A DNA stretch of 10,577 nt from the NCBI GenBank assembly GCA_944336815.1, contig CALVLG010000025.1:1-10577 (forward strand), in the 5' to 3' direction. Of this stretch, positions 5,983 through 10,577 are shown piece by piece. Made by a program: the position numbers and the translations under genes. The notes under the pieces were generated by a model. That model saw only the letters and a list, made by a program, of their open reading frames with translations. It ran no database searches and was not told where the DNA came from. The stretch's first letter is position 1; each line of letters begins with the position of its first letter. This stretch comes from an uncultured Bacilli bacterium. GTDB taxonomy: Bacteria; Bacillota_I; Bacilli_A; RF39; UBA660.

Positions 5983-7254
5983 ATGAAAAAAATAAAAATG
6001 ACTTTTTTATTATTCATTCTTTTTTTGGTAAGTGGTTGTGGATATGATGACGTTTATAAAGAATATAAAGCTGAATTAGATTCACTAGATTGCAGTTATG
6101 TGGCAACACAATATGAGGATACTGATCCTTATCCAATCAAAGATTATAAAATGCAGTTTTCGGCTGATGAAAATGGTTTTTATATTTCTTTAAATGGTCA
6201 AAGAGAAGCTTTATATGATAATGATGGGTTACACGATATTTCGTTTGGCGATTATATGTTAAAAGCTGATGAAAAAACATTAGAAAGTTTTTTGAAAAAT
6301 TATAAAGAGAATGGTTGTCCGGCTCAAGTTTTTGCTGGTGTTAACTTGAATGATATTAGTTCGGCTTCTTTAATGGAATCTTGCTCAGCTGGTGATGGTC
6401 AGATGGGAATGTGCTTTTTATATAAAGAAGTAAGTGCTCAGCAAAGCCAAATTATAAAGAGTCAAGAATATACTAAGTATAGCGATATAATGAACCGAAA
6501 TATCAATTTTTCCTTTGGATATGATTTAGAAAAAGATAAAGCATATTTTTATTTAGATAATGTTCAACATTCGTTTGAAGATAAATCTTTATTTTTACAC
6601 GTTCAAGCCCAAGACAAGTATATATCAATTGATGAAGAAGATTATAATGAAATATTTAAAATAAATGGAAATAAGGTGACTTTTCCTTCAAATGATGATC
6701 TTTTTTTAGCAACGAATGCTGCTGAAACGTCAACGGTTGTTTATATTACAACTGATACAGATAAGTTTTTGATTGTAGATGAAGGAAAAGATAAGCCGAC
6801 TGAAGAAAAGCCGGGAAATAACAAACCAGTTGAAAATGAAAAAGATGAAGAAACAGAAATACCGATTGATCCTGATGGTGAAGTAACGCCGGCGTCTGTT
6901 TGTGCTTCCCCTTCTTACCGAAAAGTAATGAAGGTTGGGGGTATTATTTTGAATTTGGTTCGTATTTTGGTACCAATAGCTATTATTGTTTTTGGGGCAA
7001 TAGATTTATATAAAGCTATAACGTCTTCTGATGACAAAAGGATTAATAAAGCGGCTAAATCTATTATTGTCCGAGTTATTGCCGGGGTAGCGATCTTTTT
7101 GTTGCCGGGGATAGTTCAATTTGCTTTAAATATGGTTAATGAATGGTCAGATTATAAAAATTCTTGGTGTTGCTGTACGGATTGCCTATTAAATCCTGAT
7201 TGTGATGTTAATTCTTGTAATAGTGATTCTTGTAAAATAGAAGGGATGAATTAA
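5983..7254 (+). CDS. Lipoprotein with Cys-containing ectodomain fused to the pilin-like two-helix module
   Basis: The product has 423 residues. Its first 19 residues form a lipoprotein signal with lipobox VSGC, so Cys19 should be lipid-modified and the N-terminus anchored at the outer face of the membrane. The ectodomain (about 20-265) is unrecognised; Cys37 (CSY) and Cys112 (NGCP) echo the Cys-x-Tyr to Cys-Pro spacing of the 501-residue protein. A Pro/Glu/Lys-rich linker (about 266-300) leads to Cys307, helix 1 (about 318-345), loop SSDDKRINKAAKSIIVR (348-364), helix 2 (about 365-384) and an expanded Cys tail: CCC (396-398), Cys401, Cys407, Cys412 and Cys417. The protein would thus be held by both a lipid and two helices, an unusual double anchor. 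ATG 5983 follows AGGGA with 5 bases between. It is the first of three genes; the next starts after one base. Confidence 0.8.
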   Translation: MKKIKMTFLLFILFLVSGCGYDDVYKEYKAELDSLDCSYVATQYEDTDPYPIKDYKMQFSADENGFYISLNGQREALYDNDGLHDISFGDYMLKADEKTLESFLKNYKENGCPAQVFAGVNLNDISSASLMESCSAGDGQMGMCFLYKEVSAQQSQIIKSQEYTKYSDIMNRNINFSFGYDLEKDKAYFYLDNVQHSFEDKSLFLHVQAQDKYISIDEEDYNEIFKINGNKVTFPSNDDLFLATNAAETSTVVYITTDTDKFLIVDEGKDKPTEEKPGNNKPVENEKDEETEIPIDPDGEVTPASVCASPSYRKVMKVGGIILNLVRILVPIAIIVFGAIDLYKAITSSDDKRINKAAKSIIVRVIAGVAIFLLPGIVQFALNMVNEWSDYKNSWCCCTDCLLNPDCDVNSCNSDSCKIEGMN

Positions 7255-7255
7255 A

Positions 7256-8104
7256 ATGAAAAAAATTTGGTTATTTGTTTTCTTGTTTTTCTTATTTATA
7301 CCAGTAAGTAAAGCAGCTTATTATATAAAAACTGATGATGGTAGCTATAGGCTATGTGATGGATCTTCTCCTAGTTGTATTACGGTTTCACCAAATCAAG
7401 GTGGAGTTACGTTTAATTTGAATGATGATGAAATTGTATACAATAATATTTATTATTATTTTGATGGAGTAAGACAAGAGGAATATTATAAAAGTTTGTA
7501 TGGAACTTCAAGAATGTATTTTTATCAAGATAAAAACGGCAGATATGTTTTGTGTGATACAGATTCATCTTGTAAAACATATACTTTTGATCGTTTAACG
7601 GAAATGGGAGCTTCAATTACGAATCAAAAAACAGTTGTTATGAATAATGCGGAAGGCCCAGGAGTTCCTGGTGATACATACTACTTTAATGCCCAAAAAC
7701 AGGCAGCTGTTAATGAAGGAGATGCTAATAATCAAGGAAACGATTCATCTCCTAGTGGTAATGCCAATAATAATGTTTCCTTAGACGATTCAGAATATTG
7801 TGGAAAATTAAAAGAACCTTTAAAATTTATTGGTAATATTGTTTTAATTGTTAAAATTTTAATTCCGATTATAATTATTGGTTTTGGAATGATAGATTTT
7901 TTTAAAGCGATTGTTGGTTCTAAAGATGACGAAATTAAAAAATCTAGTCGTTCATTAATTTTTAGATGTGTTGCTGGTGTAGTTATTTTCTTTATTCCGA
8001 CAATTGTTAGTGTTATTTTTTCTTTAGTTGATTCTTTTGCTAATATTGAAGGTGAATTTAATGCTTGTCAAAAATGTGTTTTAAATGTAAGGGAGTGTAA
8101 GTAA
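7256..8104 (+). CDS. Secreted repeat-containing protein fused to the pilin-like two-helix module
   Basis: The product has 282 residues. A signal peptide (about 1-20, ending VSKA) precedes an outside region with two copies of a Tyr-rich, Cys-containing motif: YIKTDDGSYRLCD (23-35) and YFYQDKNGRYVLCD (88-101), each followed by a second Cys (41 and 106). An Asn/Gly/Ser linker (about 152-176) leads to Cys182, helix 1 (about 190-218), loop GSKDDEIKKSSRSLIFR (221-237), helix 2 (about 238-258) and a tail with CQKC (271-274) and Cys281. The ribosome site AAGGGA (7241-7246) lies inside the upstream gene, 9 bases from ATG 7256. The module part is 76/85 identical at DNA level to the next gene over its core. 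The ectodomain family was not recognised. Confidence 0.8.
   Translation: MKKIWLFVFLFFLFIPVSKAAYYIKTDDGSYRLCDGSSPSCITVSPNQGGVTFNLNDDEIVYNNIYYYFDGVRQEEYYKSLYGTSRMYFYQDKNGRYVLCDTDSSCKTYTFDRLTEMGASITNQKTVVMNNAEGPGVPGDTYYFNAQKQAAVNEGDANNQGNDSSPSGNANNNVSLDDSEYCGKLKEPLKFIGNIVLIVKILIPIIIIGFGMIDFFKAIVGSKDDEIKKSSRSLIFRCVAGVVIFFIPTIVSVIFSLVDSFANIEGEFNACQKCVLNVRECK
7319..7573 (+). repeat. Internal protein-level repeat, two copies
   Basis: Two units of about 20 residues (codons 22-41 and 87-106 of the 282-residue protein) share Tyr, Asp-Gly/Asn-Gly, Tyr-x-Leu-Cys-Asp and a terminal Ser-x-Cys or Ser-Ser-Cys. The second copy is one residue longer before the Gly. The stretch between the copies probably completes a roughly 65-residue repeat unit. 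Confidence 0.65.
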
Positions 8105-8261
8105 GATGGATTATTGTGATGGACTTCAATCTACATTTATAGTTATTGGCCATATTGTTAGAATTGCAAAAATATTAATTCCGATTGTAATTATTGGTTT
8201 TGGAATGATAGACTTTTTTAAAGCTGTTATTGGTTCTAAAGATGATGAAATAAAGAAATCA
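7861..8261 (+). repeat. Diverged direct DNA repeat between adjacent module genes
   Basis: Bases 7861-7945 and 8177-8261 align without gaps with 9 mismatches in 85. They encode the end of helix 1 and the charged loop. Most differences are at third codon positions, so the two copies look like a gene duplication kept under protein-level selection. Confidence 0.8.
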
Positions 8262-8423
8262 TTAAAATCATTAATCTTGCGTTGTATTGCCGGTGTATGT
8301 ATTTTCTTTTTGCCAGCCGTTATTGATTTAATCTTTGGTTGGGTTGATAGTTGGAATGGTGATTATCAAAAACAATATGAAGATTGTTTTAAATGTATTT
8401 GGGATGTTGGCTCATGTAAGTAA
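8106..8423 (+). CDS. Short two-helix membrane protein, VirB2/TrbC pilin-like, module only
   Basis: The product has 105 residues and starts directly with the module: Cys4, helix 1 (about 11-41, containing AKILIPIVIIGFGMIDFFKA), loop GSKDDEIKKSLKSLILR (43-59), helix 2 (about 60-79) and a tail with CFKC (94-97) and Cys104. Extra cysteines lie at 60 and 65, within helix 2. No signal peptide is present. It starts one base after the preceding stop, with AAGGGAG (8089-8095) inside the upstream gene, so it is translated as part of the 5983-8423 unit and ends at an ACTAG-type terminator. It is the closest relative of the C-terminal part of its upstream neighbour and probably arose by duplication. A small structural (pilin-like) subunit paired with the fused versions is the likeliest role, by inference only. 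Confidence 0.78.
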   Translation: MDYCDGLQSTFIVIGHIVRIAKILIPIVIIGFGMIDFFKAVIGSKDDEIKKSLKSLILRCIAGVCIFFLPAVIDLIFGWVDSWNGDYQKQYEDCFKCIWDVGSCK

Positions 8424-8425
8424 AG

Positions 8426-8449
8426 ACTAGAAAAATTTCTAGTTTTTTT
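8426..8449 (+). terminator. Intrinsic terminator, ACTAG-stem type
   Basis: ACTAGAA and TTCTAGT form a seven-pair stem around an AAAT loop, followed by seven T (8443-8449). The left arm starts three bases after the stop codon at 8421-8423. Confidence 0.85.
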
Positions 8450-8491
8450 GGCTTTTACTGCTAAGAAAATATAGTAATTGACTAACTTACA

Positions 8492-8500
8492 TGTTATAAT
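8492..8500 (+). promoter_or_regulatory. Extended -10 promoter of the C39-like fusion gene
   Basis: TGTTATAAT is a perfect TGn-TATAAT element, identical to the one at 5945-5953. A TTGACT at 8478-8483 is only 11 bases before the -10 hexamer, too close to act as its -35 box. Confidence 0.7.
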
Positions 8501-8525
8501 ATTTGCGTAAGAGTGTGTGAATTGT

Positions 8526-9566
8526 ATGAAAAAAATGAAATATATTTTACTTTTTTTGGCTTTTTTTTGTTTTTTTAAATCAGTTGAAGCTGATACATGT
8601 GAGATAACAGAAAATAGTATTAAAACTTATTTTGCTGTTGATTATGCTGATGTTCCATACTGCAATAATTGTAGCAATGCCAGTTTTGTTGCTGGTTGTA
8701 GTGGTTCTAAAAACATGTGTACTAGTGGGTGCTATCCTTTAACAGTTGCATCTGTTTTAGTAAGCTACGGAAATGATGTTACACCTGAAGATGTTAGTGA
8801 ATATTTATGCAGTAATTATAATTCTTCGGCTTGTAGTGTTAGTTATGATTCTATTAGTAATGGGACTGGTTTAGAAAACGAGTTTAATATGAAAATGGAA
8901 AGTGTTGGGACGTCACTTGATAATATTGATGCGGCTTTAAATGAAAATAAAGTTGTTTTAGCTTCTGTTAGGAAGACAAGTGCTTTTGCTAATCCTGCAG
9001 GTAGTGGTCATTATGTAGCAATTGCTTTAAAAGATGGAAATAGATATTATGTTATTAATACAGCGTCAAAAAGCGAGACTAATCGGAAAAGTGGTTGGTA
9101 TACTAAAAGCCAAATAGAAGATTATGTTGTATCTAATATTAATGCTGGTTTATGGACGATTAAACCTAATGAGTGCAGTAATTCTGCTAGTGATTTAGGT
9201 CCTCAAGATGATGGTGATTTAGTGTGGCCACCGATAGCAAGTGATGATCCTCAATACGGCTGTAGCACCGCCTTAGTAAGAATAAATAGTTCTGGCGAAG
9301 AAGAATTTACTTCATTGGGACAGTTTTTGCAAGATATTTATTTTTTGATGCGAGTAGGCGCGCCGGCTTTAGTTTTGATTTTATCAACGATTGATTATAT
9401 TAAAGCGATTACAAGTTCTAATGCTGATGAATTAAAGAAGGCAAATGGCCGAACAGTTAAACGTTTAATTATTGGTATATTAGTTTTATTGTTACCATTT
9501 TTGTTAGATGTTTTATTTGATTTATTTGGTTTGTATGATTTAAGTAGATGTAATATAGGCGGATAG
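8526..9566 (+). CDS. C39-like cysteine peptidase domain fused to a pilin-like two-helix module
   Basis: The product has 346 residues. A signal peptide (about 1-22, ending VEA) precedes a papain-like domain of the C39-like type at about 33-212. The presumed nucleophile is Cys69 in SGCYPLTVASVLVSYG, the His is His162 in GSGHYVAIAL, and the third residue is Asn178 in YYVINTAS. Extra cysteines (46, 49, 58, 65, 95, 103) suggest disulfides in an exported fold. A linker (about 217-245) leads to Cys246, helix 1 (about 272-294), loop SSNADELKKANGRTVKR (297-313), helix 2 (about 314-335) and a short tail with only Cys342, so the CxxC is missing. The domain could cut wall peptides, process pilin-like partners or act as a toxin; the sequence does not say which. 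ATG 8526 fits the signal peptide; GTG 8517 would add three residues, and neither start has a strong ribosome site. Confidence 0.78.
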   Translation: MKKMKYILLFLAFFCFFKSVEADTCEITENSIKTYFAVDYADVPYCNNCSNASFVAGCSGSKNMCTSGCYPLTVASVLVSYGNDVTPEDVSEYLCSNYNSSACSVSYDSISNGTGLENEFNMKMESVGTSLDNIDAALNENKVVLASVRKTSAFANPAGSGHYVAIALKDGNRYYVINTASKSETNRKSGWYTKSQIEDYVVSNINAGLWTIKPNECSNSASDLGPQDDGDLVWPPIASDDPQYGCSTALVRINSSGEEEFTSLGQFLQDIYFLMRVGAPALVLILSTIDYIKAITSSNADELKKANGRTVKRLIIGILVLLLPFLLDVLFDLFGLYDLSRCNIGG

Positions 9567-9570
9567 GAGG
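9565..9570 (+). promoter_or_regulatory. Ribosome binding site supporting a GTG start
   Basis: AGGAGG overlaps the TAG stop of the upstream gene (9564-9566) and lies 9 bases before GTG 9580. It is the strongest ribosome site of the right-hand locus, and it ties the last gene to the C39-like gene in one transcript. Confidence 0.8.
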
Positions 9571-9579
9571 TGTTTTCTG

Positions 9580-10577
9580 GTGATTGGTAATTGGATAAAT
9601 ACAATGTTTCAAACCATAATGTTATGGATTGATAGTGTTGTTTATTGGTTTGCTGCACAGATATATGAATTATTTATAAGACTAGCAACAATTCAATTAT
9701 TTAGCGATAGTTTTTTTCAAAATTTTGCTAGTCGTATTTATTCTATATTAGGTGTGTTTATGCTTTTTTATTTAGCTTATGCGCTTTTAAATGCGATTAT
9801 TGATCCAGATAAATTGGCTAAGGGTGATAAAAGTGTATCTAAAATTGCTTCAAATTTGGTTGTTTCTTTGGTTATTTTAGGTTTATTACCATCAATATTT
9901 AGTTATGCTTATCGTTTGCAAAATTATATTCTGGCTTCTAATACAATTGGGGCAATTATTTTTGGTGGGGAAACAGTTGATCCAAGTTCTGGTGAAGAAA
10001 ATGATACTATGTTGCAATATGGTAATTATTTATCGTTTTCGGTTTTAAATACATTTTTAAATCCTGATAATTACAATGTTCGGATTGATGCTAATCCAGA
10101 TACTTCATGGATAAATGTGCGTGATGATATTATTGACAGAGGTGAATATGGTGGCCTTACTGGTTTGTCTGAAGCTATTGTGTACGGTGCACCTGATTTG
10201 AACGACGGAAACCAAGAAAAATATGTTACGTATCGGGTTGTATTATCAACTTTAGCGGGAGTATATTTATGTTATGTTCTTATATCATTTACTCTCGATT
10301 TAGGGGTTCGAGTTGTTAAATTTGCTTTTTGTCAATTAATTGCGCCTATTCCTGTTATAATGCGGATTGTTCCTGGTAAAAAGGGAACATTTGATAAATG
10401 GATGAAATTAACATTAACTGTTTATTTCGAAGTGTTTATTCGTGTTGCTTTTATGTATTTATCAATATACTTGATTTCTGAAATTGCGAGAACTAATGTA
10501 TTGGGTGAGGTTTTCTCTGGCGGAATTCAAGGAATGTTAGCTTTTGCAATTATTATTTTAGGAATACTTACTTTTGC
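9580..10577 (+). CDS. Polytopic membrane protein resembling VirB6/TrbL-type secretion channel components, 3' end outside the window
   Basis: 332 residues are visible from a GTG start. Hydrophobic segments lie at about 14-36, 54-73, 89-110, 217-240, 245-262, 280-299 and from 315 to the edge. A polar loop of about 85 residues (130-215) lies between helices 3 and 4. The stretch FCQLIAPIPVIMRIVPG (250-266), followed by FDKWMKLTLTVYFEVFIR (271-288), looks like the core of large membrane proteins seen in Gram-positive type IV secretion or conjugation clusters. I know this as a resemblance, not a proven match. VirB6/TrbL-like proteins form part of the inner-membrane channel. The gene follows the C39-like fusion after 13 bases and shares its transcript. 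A VirB4-type ATPase would be expected just beyond the window if the assignment is right. It could instead be an unrelated multi-pass membrane protein. Confidence 0.62.
   Translation, partial: MIGNWINTMFQTIMLWIDSVVYWFAAQIYELFIRLATIQLFSDSFFQNFASRIYSILGVFMLFYLAYALLNAIIDPDKLAKGDKSVSKIASNLVVSLVILGLLPSIFSYAYRLQNYILASNTIGAIIFGGETVDPSSGEENDTMLQYGNYLSFSVLNTFLNPDNYNVRIDANPDTSWINVRDDIIDRGEYGGLTGLSEAIVYGAPDLNDGNQEKYVTYRVVLSTLAGVYLCYVLISFTLDLGVRVVKFAFCQLIAPIPVIMRIVPGKKGTFDKWMKLTLTVYFEVFIRVAFMYLSIYLISEIARTNVLGEVFSGGIQGMLAFAIIILGILTF

Noticed and set aside
3949..8423. Holin-like proteins as the explanation for the short two-helix products
   Set aside because: There is no lysis or phage gene nearby, and the same module is fused to large exported domains, which holins are not. 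Kept only as a weak alternative.
8478..8483. TTGACT as the -35 box of the promoter at 8492-8500
   Set aside because: Only 11 bases separate it from the -10 hexamer; 16-18 are needed. The extended -10 is enough to explain the promoter.
9395..9658. Minus-strand open frame across the end of the C39-like gene and the start of the last gene
   Set aside because: Composition is Asn/Lys/Ser-rich as expected from antisense AT-rich DNA, and it overlaps two well-supported genes and a ribosome site.
1..10577. Alternative genetic code (TGA as Trp), considered because the window looks Mollicutes-like
   Set aside because: Trp is written TGG throughout and all frames run to TAA or TAG without an internal TGA. 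The absence of TGA stops in this small gene set fits simple AT-rich stop preference.

Overview
The window is AT-rich DNA from a low-GC, Gram-positive-type bacterium. The signs are start sites with AGGAGG-like ribosome sites, TATAAT promoters with a TGn extension, a strong TAA stop preference, and a lipoprotein in an otherwise thin-envelope gene set. Trp is always TGG and no frame is broken by TGA, so the standard bacterial code fits. I infer an uncultured Bacillota/Bacilli lineage (RF39 or Mollicutes relatives are plausible), but no gene here fixes the taxon.

The left part (1-3869) is ordinary chromosome. It holds the 3' end of what looks like an Rpn/PD-(D/E)XK-type nuclease gene (1-201), an RDD-family membrane protein (307-1068), an M18 metallo-aminopeptidase on the minus strand (1065-2354), and pyruvate kinase (2457-3869). 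The RDD and aminopeptidase genes meet tail to tail with overlapping stop codons on a shared bidirectional terminator. The aminopeptidase and pyruvate kinase genes diverge from a roughly 100-base spacer.

The right part (3949 to the window end) is the interesting locus: six consecutive genes whose products all carry one related module, then a polytopic membrane protein cut by the window edge. The module is a cysteine, a first membrane helix, a short Lys/Asp/Glu-rich loop (typically KDDEIKK), a second helix, and, in the first five genes, a CxxC...C tail. Two proteins are almost only the module (126 and 105 residues). The other four put a secretion signal and a different outside domain in front: a 501-residue Cys-rich protein, a 423-residue lipoprotein, a 282-residue protein with an internal repeat, and a 346-residue protein with a C39-like cysteine peptidase domain. 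Helix-loop-helix with a basic loop inside and both ends outside is the arrangement of VirB2/TrbC pilins of type IV secretion systems. The last protein resembles the VirB6/TrbL-like channel components of such systems. I infer a conjugation- or secretion-like surface machine in which a pilin-like membrane module has been duplicated and fused to several surface domains.

The locus is split into at least four transcription units: 3949-4329, 4389-5894, 5983-8423 and 8526 onward. The last three have a TGnTATAAT promoter, and the first has a TTGACT-17-TAAAAT promoter. The first three end in terminators built on the same ACTAG/CTAGT stem. No RNA genes, insertion sequences or CRISPR arrays were seen, and no gene-free stretch exceeds 300 bases.
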